Positions 12,261 through 24,231 of a DNA stretch of 64,000 bases are shown here, in pieces. Under the pieces are notes generated by a model. It searched no databases. It was not told where the DNA came from and saw only the letters and a list, made by a program, of their open reading frames with translations. Position 1 is the first letter of the stretch, and the number at the start of each line of letters is the position of its first letter. The DNA lies in contig JAPZLL010000003.1 of NCBI GenBank assembly GCA_036250225.1, forward strand, positions 1,612,001-1,676,000. The letters run 5' to 3'. This stretch comes from Cercophora sp. LCS_1 (taxonomy: Eukaryota; Ascomycota; Sordariomycetes; Sordariales; Lasiosphaeriaceae). Both the position numbers and the translations under genes were made by a program.

Positions 12261-12751
12261 GGCTTGTATCTGTAGTCCTGCACCAGTGTGAGAAGTGATG
12301 AATCCCAGCGCAAACCAACTCTCTCACTTTTGTCTGTTGTTTGGTCTCCAGGTCTGACTGGATTCACCAGAAAAGGTAAGTTTTGAAGGTGCATGGGACG
12401 GCAGTGAATGTGGTCTGTGCGCCTGTTAGTCTAAAAGCGGTTAGCAGCCTGGCAGCGAGCCTGGAGGCTGCGCCGCTTTCAACCTCAACCTTATTTTCGC
12501 TTTCTGCTCCCACCTTCCCCTCCGAATTTTCTACCCCCAACAACTTCCCATCAAAGAATCAGACCCCCCCACCAAACTTCCACCTTTCGCATCTCTTTTG
12601 CGAGACACCCCGACCGAATCTTCCTCTGTCATTGCGCTTTTGTTGTTTCTCTGAACCCAGCAACTCGCCGACGCAGCTGCGCGCATCTCTTTGTTTATCC
12701 TGACCTGCTTGTGACTGCGCGTCGCGCATTTCGACATCTCAATCCGACACC
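12261..12751. promoter_or_regulatory. Bidirectional RPR2/SUB2 promoter with CT-rich SUB2 leader
   Basis: This is the space between two divergent start codons. The SUB2-proximal half (about 12480-12720) is markedly C/T-rich on the + strand, the usual look of a leader of a strongly expressed fungal housekeeping gene. I could not pick out a convincing TATA or CCAAT box. Confidence 0.4.
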
Positions 12752-14805
12752 ATGTCCGCCGAGGAGGATCTCATCGACTACTCGGACGACGAGCTCAACA
12801 ACGAGACCACTGCTCCCGCCTCGAACGGCAAGAAGGGAGAGGCCGCTGCCGCTGGCCAGGGTGTGGACAAGAAGGGCTCTTATGTCGGCATCCACTCGAC
12901 CGGTTTCCGCGACTTCCTGTTGAAGCCCGAGCTTCTGCGCGCTATTGCCGACTGCGGTTTCGAGCATCCCTCGGAGGGTTAGTCGTTGTTCTCATCCCCA
13001 CAGCTTATCGTTGCCCTTCCCTTCATCGGTCCGTCCATCTCGCAAGCAAAGACATCCTGGCAACGCACCATCGGGCGCCATCGGAGAACGCAAAAAACAT
13101 CTGGTGGATGCATGTCACCACGCGACAACCCATTTTGTTCGTCTGCCCTGCGGAGACGCATCCGTTTTGGGGCACTGCAAGTTGGCGAAAGCCAGCCTTG
13201 CGGTCGGCCACTACACCTGTGCTTGACTGAGTCAGCATGCTGGAAAGCCGACGCGAGATCGAATGCAGTTCAATTGAGCTGCACACCTCGAGCCCCTTGC
13301 GGGATCCCGGTTTTAGGACAGCGGTCCTGGTCTCAGAACACCACGATCGAAAGATCTGGTTGGCGAGGGTCGGTGATGTCATTGTCGGGAACGGCAGTGG
13401 CTGCCACCATGACACATCCTCGCCCGGCTTTTATCGGAACAAATATGGGTTGGGGAGGGCGACGTGCTGGAAATCGCTTGTTGTCTTTGCTGCGCTGATG
13501 GACGGGCCTGCCCTTGCACGCACTCGTCGTTCATAACCATTTGCGTCTCGATTCTAATCGCGTTCCCATACAGTCCAGCAAACATGTATCCCCCAGGCTA
13601 TGCTTGGTGGTGATATCATCTGCCAGGCCAAGTCCGGTCTCGGCAAGACGGCCGTCTTTGTCCTCACATCGCTCCAGACGGTCGAACCCGTCGCGGGCGA
13701 GTGCGCGGTGCTGGTTATGTGCCACACGCGCGAGCTGGCTTTTCAGATTCGCAACGAGTACAATCGGTTCAGCAAGTACATGCCCGACATCAAGACCGGC
13801 GTTTTCTACGGCGGCACTCCGATTCAGAAGGACGCCGAGCTTCTCAAGAACAAGGACACCCACCCGCACATCATCGTTGGTACTCCTGGACGACTGAACG
13901 CCCTCGTCCGGGACAAGTATCTGCGCCTCGGCAGTGTGCGCATGTTTATCCTCGATGAGTGCGATAAGATGCTCGACCAGATTGGTGAGTCGGTCCATGT
14001 GCATCCGAGATAACTCGTCCTGACTATCCCAGATATGCGCCGTGATGTGCAGGAGATTTTCCGCGCCACCCCTCAGCAGAAGCAGGTTATGATGTTCTCG
14101 GCCACCCTCTCGGACGAGATCAAGCCCATCTGCCGCAAGTTCATGCAGAACCCGACCGAGCACTACGTCGACGAGGACACGAAGTTGACGCTCCACGGCT
14201 TGCAGCAATACTATATCCCTCTTGAAGAGAGAGAGAAGAACCGCAAGCTGAACGAGCTTCTCGATGAGCTGCAGTTCAACCAGGTCATCATCTTCGTGAA
14301 GAGCACTTTGCGTGCCACTGAACTCGACAAGCTCCTGCGCGAGTGCAACTTCCCCTCGATCGCTGTTCATTCTGGTGTCAGCCAGGAGGAGCGGTACGTA
14401 TTCCTCAGGGTCGCAGACGCAGCTTGCATACTGACTTGTTCTAGTATTCGGAGGTACAAGGAGTTCAAGGAGTTCAACAAGCGCATCTGCGTTGCTACCG
14501 ACGTCTTTGGCCGTGGTATCGATATCGAGCGTATCAACCTGGCCATTAACTACGATCTCCCCGCTGATGCCGACTCATATCTCCACCGCGTCGGTCGTGC
14601 TGGCCGTTTCGGTACCAAGGGTCTTGCCATCTCCTTCGTCACCACCGACCAGGACAAGGAGGTTCTCCAGTCGATTGAGAAGCGTTTCGAAGTCGCGCTT
14701 CCGTGAGTTTTACCCGCCACGTTGTTTCACCTGGTTGTGTTCTAACGTTCCTGCAGCGAGTTCCCCAAGGAGGGTATTGATGCCTCGACCTACATGGCGT
14801 CGTAA
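12752..14805 (+). CDS. sub2: DECD-box ATP-dependent RNA helicase Sub2 (UAP56/DDX39B)
   Basis: Five exons (12752-12977, 13574-13984, 14033-14393, 14445-14702, 14757-14805) join in frame to a 434-aa protein, the normal size for the family. It starts MSAEEDLIDYSDDEL like other Sub2 proteins. Motif I is AKSGLGKT (94-101), motif II DECD (203-206), motif III SAT (235-237) and motif VI HRVGRAGR (380-387). The C-terminus ASTYMAS is close to the family end. Sub2 acts in spliceosome assembly and in the TREX complex for mRNA export in the nucleus. Intron 1 is 596 nt, more than ten times the size of the other three (48, 51 and 54 nt). Its donor is GTTAGT, and retention puts a TAG in frame within the first intron codons. 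That suggests regulated splicing, which is inference. Confidence 0.97.
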
Positions 14806-17316
14806 ACAGGCCCGGTTGGATGGTTCGGGGAGGGAGGGTTTGCAATTTGACTTGAGATCGTTTCTCCGGCTCTTTTTTATTTGCCCAAAAGTGGCTTGAT
14901 ATGGATGAGGCAGAGCGGAAAAACGGAGCAGACGACAGGGACTTTAGGCCGGCCAAATTGAAGCCGTGTATGATAGACAGGAACGTCATTGGCGGTAGGA
15001 AGTCAACTTGTTCTTGCCATGTCCCTCCCATCTTGAAACGTGTGATACGCGAGGACGGCAGACAATGTCCAAGAGTGTGATCAGCTGCGAGTGAAGTTGT
15101 TTTACCACACATTCTATATCTTCCAGCAACATGGCAATACCTGGTGCTGGATACGTTAAAATTGGTTGCTCGATCTTGCTCTCGGTATCTTGGCGATGTA
15201 GATGTAATGTGTGCTTGCCCGTTTCGATCAGAATGACTTTGCCCGGTGGGTTTTAAGAGAGCTCGCCCCTCCCAGACAAGAGCAACAACCTCATCGATCG
15301 CCTCGGCGAGCGTGACTGTTCCCCCACGAATTGATCCTTGATGTTTCTCACATAGTCGATGACGAGAGGAAGACAGGAGGAGATCATTGGGCAAGCCCGA
15401 GACCCGTTCCGACTGCGGCACTATCGTGTTGAGGGAACCGCCGCAAGATGGTGACACTGCCCGAGGAATGTTGATACGTGTAGAATACTAACCGTGGGCT
15501 CTGCCGGTAGGAACTTGAAGTCGAAGTCCGACGTCTTCTTGGGGGCACTGGTCTAGGGCTCGGGGTGTTCTCGAGGGGACGCCGTCGCGATGCTTCGTGT
15601 TGTTTCGCTGCTGCGAACGTAGGGTTGCAAGGTCGCAAGAGATCCCCCGGCAGAATCAAGCGGTTTTTACATCGCAGAATTTCCTCCGCGAGACTCGTGG
15701 ATCTTGAGACGGTTGTTTTCGTCTCGGCTCTTGGAGGCATCAAGGCATCCCAAGTTCGTCGCTGGAGAAGCCACGAAAGGGCGATCTGTCACCGCTCTTA
15801 CCTTTGCTCGTTCCTTCTCGATCGACAGCTCAAACCACCCACATATCATCACCGGCGTCCCGTCAAAGGGGAATCCTTCATGACGGTTACCTCCCCCTGA
15901 GAAAACCTCCATCGACTCACCCCCTGAATTCCAAAACGATTCAATAAACCCAGCAAGACAGCCAGCCAAACTACCACGCAACTCGCAGGACGTATCCGTA
16001 CGTTCCTGGATGACCATGTGGCGTGCAACGCTCATCGGACACCTCCCAAAGCCACGTCAACCTCTGGCTAGGAGCTTACCTCGAACACATGACGGTGTTG
16101 GACAACGCATCCGTCACGATTTCGCTCGCCCTTTTGCGAAGTGGGTAAACCGGTTTGCCTCCGGTGAGTCCCCCGGGCAGTTTCCTCTTCTGCCTTCCAG
16201 TTATTTACGGGAGCACGGGAGGCAACACGGTAGACAGACCATTTACTCAGTCAGTCTTGGTTTGCCTCCCCGTCATCCTATGGCCTCCTCGCGTCTCCTC
16301 GTGCTCTCCTCGCCGTTCTCCTCGCGTCCCTCCACATGCCGGGCAATGACGGGCTTAGCGTGTTGCCGCTTTCCTCGGACTCGGACTCATACTCCGAGTG
16401 ATTCGCACTCGGTGGCGACGGATGGGTATGACACTCTGTGGGTGTGTGAAAAAGGGGATATGAATTATGAGTACACGGCGCATAGTCAATCAGGCAGGCT
16501 TGGATGGGTTGTGTTGTGGAGCATGGACTCTAGAGTCGTCGTTGGGAAGTTTGAGAATGGAATTGACGTGTACCTGAGTGCCTGGCAGGGGGTGCATTGG
16601 AGTTCGGGACAATGACTCTGCGGTTCAACAAGCAGTCACGAATGCGAGATCATTACGATGCTGAACGAGGCGGCGAGTTAGTCTGAGTAGGTGGGTGATA
16701 GTTGTCGTCAGCACATTCAGCTGGATCATCGCTTTGCCTTGGCTCCGGTTCGGCAGGTAGGTACCGAGTGAGGAAAGAGAGCCAAGCTGGAGCTGAGCAA
16801 GTCACGATGGGTCACGGGGTTCTGTTGTCCACCCCGGATGCTGTGGTTCAGTATGACCCGAACCGGCGCGTGCTGGGGCTGGACTGAGTGGGTTGGCCGG
16901 AGGAATGTGCATTCCCCGCATCACTCTAGATGCGATCGGGGTTGCTTTGCCTCTCATGCCTTGCATGCCGTGCCATCACGGGGTGGCTGTTGATGAACGC
17001 AAGTTGTTTCCCTCAAAACACCCTGGCAAAGCGGCCAGTCTCGGCAATGACGGACTCAGCTGGGCAGCGGTTTACCGTTTCCGGTCGGCTTAGGAATGTG
17101 GATTTTGTGTGTGCCCGTCCTTGTTCCTTGAGGAAGGCAAGGTAACTTGATCAGCTGAGCGGATTGGCGTCGTGGATTTTACGTTCTGGCCTCTACACGT
17201 TGGCCTGCTGCTGTGCCACTCAGCGGGGTGGGCCTGGAACCACACGCATCAGGATTTCTGACAGGAGACAATCCTGGGCGGATGGATGAAGTGGTAATCG
17301 CCGACGGAATGATGAT

Positions 17317-17342
17317 TGTGTGTGTGTGTGTGTGTGTGTGTG
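17317..17342. repeat. (TG)13 microsatellite
   Basis: Thirteen uninterrupted TG units lie in the gene-free stretch. Confidence 0.97.
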
Positions 17343-18825
17343 GCTTTCCGAGGTGAGCACAAATCGGTCAGCAATCACGAGCCCGGGGGCGCGAGCGGCT
17401 CGTGTAAGGGATGAGGCCGATCTCGATGGTGGAGAACGGAAAGGGTGTGGTGAGACTGCTGCCTTGCACGGAACCTTCCCAAAAACACAAATACGGATCC
17501 TTCATTATCATCCTCCTTTTTTTTTTCTCGACAACTGGCATTTTCATCCACATAATTTTCCACTTGCGCGAAATGAAACGCTGCCTTGGCGAGGCGTTGG
17601 CGTTTAGGTAGCCCAAGGCATGAGTTGTGAGTTGGGAGAATGAAAAAGTGAGAGTGAGGTGCTGTGAATGAGCCTTGCCATTCACAACCAAATCATTCAC
17701 ATCGCGAAACTTGGCAATGCAACCCCACTTGACAGCTTGCGGGGTGAGACGTTGATTCGACCAGAGGGGGCGAAGGCAAGCCCAAGCCTCGACCTGACGA
17801 AACCGCCAAGCGTCCAGCCTTTCCTGATCTTCATCCTTTCTCCGGGTTCGGGGGTGACTCAGCGATTTGGGACTGTCGTTGGCGCTGGGCATTCCCGAAA
17901 CAGTACCACCAGGCCTCCGATACCGATTGCGAACTCGCCGGGCAAGCTGGATCGTAGGGCTCGAGCCTGATGGATGCACTCACAGGATCTTCTCCAGCTG
18001 ATGAATCGTGTAAAACAGCCTTGCCTAAACCTGCACATCAACGCTCAGCCAGCCCCCATGCCGCAAAGTGCACCACGCATTGTCCGTCGGGTGCCGACAA
18101 ACAAGGGCCGGCGTCGCCCGAGTTGTGAGGTGACGATACGATCGGCATGTTGGTAGAGGCCAGATGGAAAAGCCTGCGACAAGTTGCCACAAGGCCAGCC
18201 ACACACCGCCGACCTGCCTTCCTCGGCGGACCCGCGCAAGGTGGATGTGACACGTTGGTGTTGAGGGAAATGCCAGCAAGGTTGCCGACTGACAATGTGC
18301 AATTTTCCTTCTGTTGGGAAAGAGGGGTTCCAGAACGTGCGGTGGTCCCAGATCATACTTTCCCACCACCCAGAGAATCCCACCCATTTCAGGAACTTAC
18401 CACCGCCCGCATTTCTACCCGCCAAGGAGCCATTCTTCTTTTCTAGAAGACTTTGTTGCTCAACGCTAGAAACCGCTGCACATGACCCAATGGAAACTCT
18501 GCCCCGCAGCGTCGGGATCAGGGCATCACTGCGGCGGGGACGAGGGAGGGGCCGAGAGTGGAGCTGTCCCTTTGCATCTCAACAACGCTTCAGTTTGCGC
18601 GCCTCTAGGCTTCCAACACAGCGCTGTTCCTTTGCCCCGCGGCGCGTGCGATAAAGCTCTGGGCGCCTGTGAAGCGCCCCTGTGGCGGTCGCTTGACCTA
18701 TCTGTAGACTTTAGTTGGGCAATCAGCCGCTGGACCGCGCGGTAAGACCCCATGCCATGCTGAGAGTGCCGGCCCTGCTCGCGTTGGTGATGGCATCTAA
18801 TCCTCACGGCAGTCCCGGCCTGGTG

Positions 18826-19006
18826 CGCCACTTCAAGCGGCCTGGACAGGTATTGAAAATCCCGATGGGCGTCAACAAAAAAAGTCCAAAGCCTTTACAA
18901 TAGTAGTTTAGGCCTTCGAATATCGAATGATACATTAGGATCTTCCTCTTCGGTGGATGAACATCCCTGACTTTTTTGTGTGCGCCGTTTATTTGTCAGG
19001 AACTTG
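18826..19006 (+). repeat. Dispersed repeat, copy A (partner at 40088-40266)
   Basis: This segment aligns by eye over about 180 bp, in the same orientation, with 40088-40266. Shared landmarks in the same order are CGCCACTTCA.GCGG, ATTCGA/TTCGA followed by TATCGA, GTGGATGAA, and GTGTG.GCCGTTTA followed by TTTGTCA and GACTTG/AACTTG. The middle part is more diverged. I see no coding capacity and no clear terminal repeats. It could be a remnant of a transposon or another old duplicated non-coding element. Confidence 0.65.
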
Positions 19007-22000
19007 CCAGCCTCGACAACGGCCGGCCGGTTTACGATCGGGCCCCGCGCCTCTCCTAGAAAGCTGCCAACCTCCCCTTGTGGGGTGTTGTTTATTGTCG
19101 TACGCCTATTGCCCGGGTGATCTCAGGGCATGGTATGAGCTGGCGTGGCCGAAGAGGCCGCTCGAGATATCGGCCGGCTCCAGGCACACCAAGAGGCCGT
19201 TATCGCGAGCATGGCCGGAAACGAAAGCGCCATCTCTCCAAAAAGGACAGGGCACAGCAGGCGTAGGCATCGAGGGCGAGCGAGAAAAGACGGCGGCATT
19301 CTCAGGAGATGAGAAGGTTGAGTCACCGTCGTGGAACAGGCCTCCGCTTGCCGGCCTGATTGGCTGCACGGGAGGAGGCACGAATGGCTAAAATCCAAAT
19401 GGCCGGCATCATGGTTTCGAAGATGGAGGTATGGTACCCCCGGCCACTCAATCACAACCTGCCGTCGAAGCCGGCTCATGGTCCGGCGCGGTTCTTGATT
19501 GGGGCCACAAATGGCAAGCATGGAGATTTGACGTGGTTGAATCCGTCACAGCAGGAAATGTGGGTGCCGCTTGACCAACACGCATTTTCCGTTCTGCGTC
19601 TACAAGGCGACAGGGCAAAGTTGGGGAAAATGCCCGGGGAGAGACAGCTTCAACCTGTCTGCCTCGCGGGTGCCGGTGCACAACAGATGCTGGTGTGATG
19701 TCTCGTCTCGGCGCCTCTCGTCCTATTTGCCATGATTTCATCAACACTTCTTCAGGTTGGGTTGCTTTGCATTTCTCGGTGGGCATCTCCACCTTCACTT
19801 AACCGCACGCGAATGTGCTTGTCCACGCACCGCCGTGTTTTGGGGCTTGCTGCTGAGCTGGTTGTCGGTCCGTGAGGCGCCTTCATCAGCATTTCTCGAT
19901 CACTTCCATTCATTCGTCTCAGGACCTGACATTAAAGGCGGGGAAAGGAGACGATGGTATCAAGGCTGGGATTGCCATGTTCATTGGGGGCGCGGTGTCG
20001 AGCTGCCATCGTGCTTCCTCCTCTTCAGCCGTAACTGGCTACATCTTACCCCTCGCTTGAGAAGGAGGGGAGGTATCCAGCCTTCTCACCCGTCCAATTC
20101 CATTGGCTTTGGATTTTTTTTTTCTCGATCCCGTGCGGCTGGGGAATGGGATGCATGAGGATGGACAGTTGTCGTCGCCAAACAGGCACACCGCGACCCC
20201 CAATCCAACGTAGTCAGATGCTGGCAAGAATTAGGAAAATTGCAAAGATCCGATTCGGTTGCCTCGAGCAGCTATTGACATGCTCGATGGTGGGGGTTGA
20301 TGACGGTGCTGCTGGCCAGACATGCAGCGTCATTCGGCCAAGCCGCTTCCAGGTTGTTGAGGTTGTCGTGCAGTCGAAAAGCGGGGCCGGGGTTCTACGG
20401 CGTGCCACAGCAGCAGGAAGCGTCAACCGGGCCAAGACACCCCTCGACCAACAAAGCGAGGGGCATCGCGGCACCGGCAACGGCGAGCCAGAGACAACTA
20501 AGGGTAGGTTTGGCCCCAGCAGACCAGTTACCTGCACGACAAGTGTTCGAGTGTCGCAGCCCGGAGATGGGAGCGGGAGCTGATCCAGAGACGGAGCACC
20601 GGATGACATGGAGCCAGGCGAGGGTCGCAGCAGTCGCGTCCCATGGGGAACACAACTGCCTGATCAATGGGCCCACCGACAGGTGCTTGGTGAAGGCCGG
20701 GCGAAGTTCTGTCGGACCACGGACGGCCAGGAAATCCCCTGGGAAGAAGAAAAAAGCACCTCATCGTCAAGAAGATTGGAACCGAGCAAATGCCGGCTGT
20801 GTGAGGGGCATTGAGGAGGCTTTTGATACACTCTGGCACAGCCAGCTGGGGCAGTTCCAGGGGTCCGAGTTTCTCTTTTGGGGCCAGCCCACTCTGGGGT
20901 AGTCGCGCAACCTGGTCTCTTGACAACGCGATCGACCGCACCACTTGTATCATGATCGAGATACACTAAAAACGTACCCGGCTGCTGGTATCTGGTGGAG
21001 AGGGTCATTCGCGATACGGCCAAGGCTCGCCGTGCAGTATCGCGAGACCCGACTTTTCCTTTTCCTTTTCCGATACGGGGCCTGGATAACCGAAAGGCAG
21101 TTGAGGTTATTGATTGTGCAATCTCTGCGCCCACGATCCCGTAACATACAGACAAACCTATTTTGCTTTTTTATCTTATCACCTAGCTCGACAATCTCGA
21201 ATTGGGGAAGCAGGAGACTCAGGCAGACAACGTCTTGCGTTCTGACTTGCCAAACCCACCATGATTTACCCTACAGCACTCCTACAAATGTCGATCAATG
21301 GGCTGTGCCATGGTTCGTCGGTGTTATAATTAACTCGGCATGTCGTATAATAATGGTATGCTTGATGACTGATCGCGCGGGCTGTGGCAGTATGAAAAAT
21401 GCGTTTGCCTGCAATGCGTCACTGGGGCAAAGGCATGGCCATCTCTGTTGTCTGCTTGTGCCGCCCCCCCTAAGTCGCGATCGAGGCGACCAGAGGGAGT
21501 GATGGTGAAATTGGCTAGGGGTGTCGCCATGGGGAAGGCTTGCTCAGTGGCTTGGGCGGCGTGTAAACGCAGCCAGTTTAGAGTTCAGGCAGCCAGCGCC
21601 AAGACCCTTTGCCAGCCGGAGACCCGTGATCTCACTCAGCGTCATCGGCGGAGAAGGGCAGAGTGATTTTTGAATGGCAAGGCATTGCTATGCTAGACAG
21701 CGCTGAAGCGATGAATGATGCTATCCGTTAGAGTGAGAGATCGTGATGCCTAGGTGTGTTGTTGAGTTGACGGGGTGTGATGGCCTCGCCGTTGCTGGGC
21801 AGCTGGTGACCAAGACAGTAAGCAATACGGGGGACGGAATCCCCATCGCTTCCGATCAAACCGGAGCATAGAGGAGAAAATGGTGGCAATTCACACCACC
21901 TCCGCTTTTATCCCCTGTCTTCAATAACAGCTCAGCTCAGCTCCCGCCGCTTCGATGAGAGACGGCTGGGTTTGGTGCGGGTGTGTGTGAGGGAATGTGT

Positions 22001-23696
22001 GAGTCAACTCGGGTTATCGGCGATGAGACTAGCTTCCGGCGGGTTAGTTGCTGGAACAGACTGCAGAAAGTTTCTGAGCTCAGTTATAATCATCTCATTC
22101 CTCCATGGGAGTTCGATGAGAGAAACGACTTTGAAGGCGAGTAAAGCAATGAGGAAAGATCGAGGTATCCAGGAGTGAGCAACGAGAGGGGAACCGTCGG
22201 ACATTGACGACTGAATGACTGCCCGAATAGCGGCTGCGGCAGGATCAACGATGGTCGCTGATGGGTTGATGATGCATCTGCGCCTTCGCTCCCAAACTAA
22301 ACCGGATGCGGCTGGTGCATAGGCGCTAGACAGGGATTATTTTGGCTTTGTGCTGCTTCTGGATGGTGGGTGACCTGGCCACAGGCCACACACACATAGC
22401 TCTGCGCTCACAGCAGGCGCAACATGAAAGGTTGCCCCCGCAGCCATGCAGGATGAGCAGCAGGCCAATCAATGCGTCGCCGAATTGCCAGTTTTCGCGG
22501 CATCCCACCACAAGTTGAAACTGGTTCGACTGGGCGAGCGTTGCGACGGACAAGATGGATGTGGTGGTCGTGGGACCAGCACAAAAAGCTCGGTTGTGTG
22601 CAATTGACCCCATGTTGGCTGGTCGCTTTCGAATGGGGGCATCGGGGATGCAGAAACATCGATGGAGAAGCCGCACGGGGACGTAGATACGTAGGCAGGT
22701 GAGCTGAATCGTTTTCATGGTCGGGATGAGACACTCAATCGCAAGAATGATTGAGCGTTGAGGTTGCTCATTCCTGGGCCTGAATTCTGGGTGGTGGAGG
22801 TGCTGCATACGTCCCTGCCCCAAATGTGGTGGACTGGCTCTGGCAGTTGGCAATCGCTGGCTGGCGCCCACATCCACCTCCCTGATGGTAGCATCTCGAG
22901 CGCCCATCCATTCAAAACTGCTCGGCACCCGCGAGCCATGACCCCCTTCCTCCTTTCCCCCCCATCGAGCACCGCAACAATGCTCAACTCCAAGATCTAG
23001 GAAGAAGCGACTCTTCAGCAGTCTGCTTGTGAGATCTGACATTCTCTCTCTTGCATCTCAATTGTCCGATTGTTCTCTTCTCCACTCTTGAATTCAGTCC
23101 CTCCCATTTTACAACCTAATTCCAATGAGTCCTTGCCTGTTTGTCTAGCTTCGTTTCCCTTTCCGCGCGGCATTCACTTGCTCCCTGCGACAAAGGAAAA
23201 CAGGACCGACAAACTTCGCCTCTTTCCGTGCTCCCCCTCGAGACGCCATTGCTGGCCCTTTCTGAACACGGAAACACCGTACAAACCGTTCACCACGCAA
23301 TCCGCCCCAGCCGCAGACAAGGGGAGCGAGCAAACCACGACCGTCGTCAAAGAGAAGAAAAATAGGCAGAGAAGGAATATAGACCACATCTCGAGCACCA
23401 GACTCTCCCCTCACTCCTTTTTTTCTTGTCCTCATCGCCCGGGCTGTGACAATCAGTCGCCACAGCCGCTGAAAGACCCATTTTCAGGCTTCTAGGGAGC
23501 ACAGTCACACCACACAAGGTACGCACGCACTGCCAGTTGGAGCCACCTGTTTCCCGAGCGGCAAGAGTCGGTTAGGCCTTCGCCACCGTCAACCACCACC
23601 CCCAGAAAGAGTCATCAAGACAAGACCAGGGGCCCAGCCCATAGTTACCCGACCACATTGCCTCTTGGGACACGCGCCCAGGGGAGTCACATAACA

Positions 23697-24131
23697 ATGA
23701 TTTCCTCAGGCCGTCAACAGCTCATTGTCCACATACTAAAAGACCGAGGCTTCAGCCACATCTAGTAACCGTCCGTACCTGCATAGCCCAGCAGCAATTC
23801 CGAAACGCGCTTCGCGATCGCAAGCACCACCGACTCACACCACCACAACCATCTCACTCATCGGCCCCTCCCGCCCACATGGTAGTCGCTGCAGCTGCCA
23901 TATAACCTCGTCCACCAGACCCCCAATCAGTCTGCGAAGGACACCACCACACGATGCCTTTTGCGCTTAGAACAGTTACTCCAGTCGCCGTCTCCGTCCT
24001 GTCTACCGGTTCGCCCCTTCGTGAAAAGAAGGCAGCTTTGCACCAGCTGCTCTAAACGCCTTCTACCTCCTCGGAATACATTGTTTCACGGCAATCCCAT
24101 GTGGAGGGTCGCGGAACACGCATCTCGATAG
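23697..24131 (+). promoter_or_regulatory. Cluster of four upstream ORFs in the leader of the cyclin gene
   Basis: The 540 bp before the cyclin start codon contain four complete short frames: 23697-23765 (22 codons, beginning MISSGRQQL), 23879-23905 (8 codons), 23954-24055 (33 codons, beginning MPFALRTVTP) and 24099-24131 (10 codons). All stop before the main ATG at 24232. The surrounding DNA is C/T/A-rich and G-poor on the + strand, as transcribed fungal leaders are. I infer they lie in the mRNA, but the transcription start is not visible from sequence, and a leader intron could remove some of them. Confidence 0.5.
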
Positions 24132-24231
24132 GAATTCACGATACGGTTAGCAACCCGGTACTTAACAGACAGAACGGCTTGACGGCGACTGGAGGCGTTT
24201 GAAACTCCACCACCCCCAGTAACCCATCAAG

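Larger units (their letters stand above)
14806..24231. other. 9.4-kb stretch without a recognisable gene
   Basis: After the SUB2 3' end I find no protein I can name on either strand. Frames up to 272 codons exist but their translations are low in hydrophobic-core pattern and rich in Arg/Ser/Pro/Gly. Items noted inside are a (TG)13 run (17317-17342), one copy of a dispersed repeat (18826-19006), a possible spliced minus-strand gene at about 15.4-16.2 kb with two good donors but no recognised family, and the uORF-bearing cyclin leader at the right end. I see no intact transposon frame and no obvious AT-rich RIP-type blocks. Confidence 0.4.

Noticed and set aside
13531..14370. 279-codon minus-strand frame
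   Set aside because: It lies antisense to the conserved SUB2 helicase exons and mirrors their codon pattern, so it is not an independent gene.
14639..15457. 272-codon minus-strand frame overlapping the end of SUB2
   Set aside because: Its left part is antisense to SUB2 coding exons, and the frame shows no domain. It is treated as a shadow frame.
22326..23042. 238-codon minus-strand frame
   Set aside because: It shows no family resemblance, many scattered Cys and Arg residues, and no supporting splice or start context.
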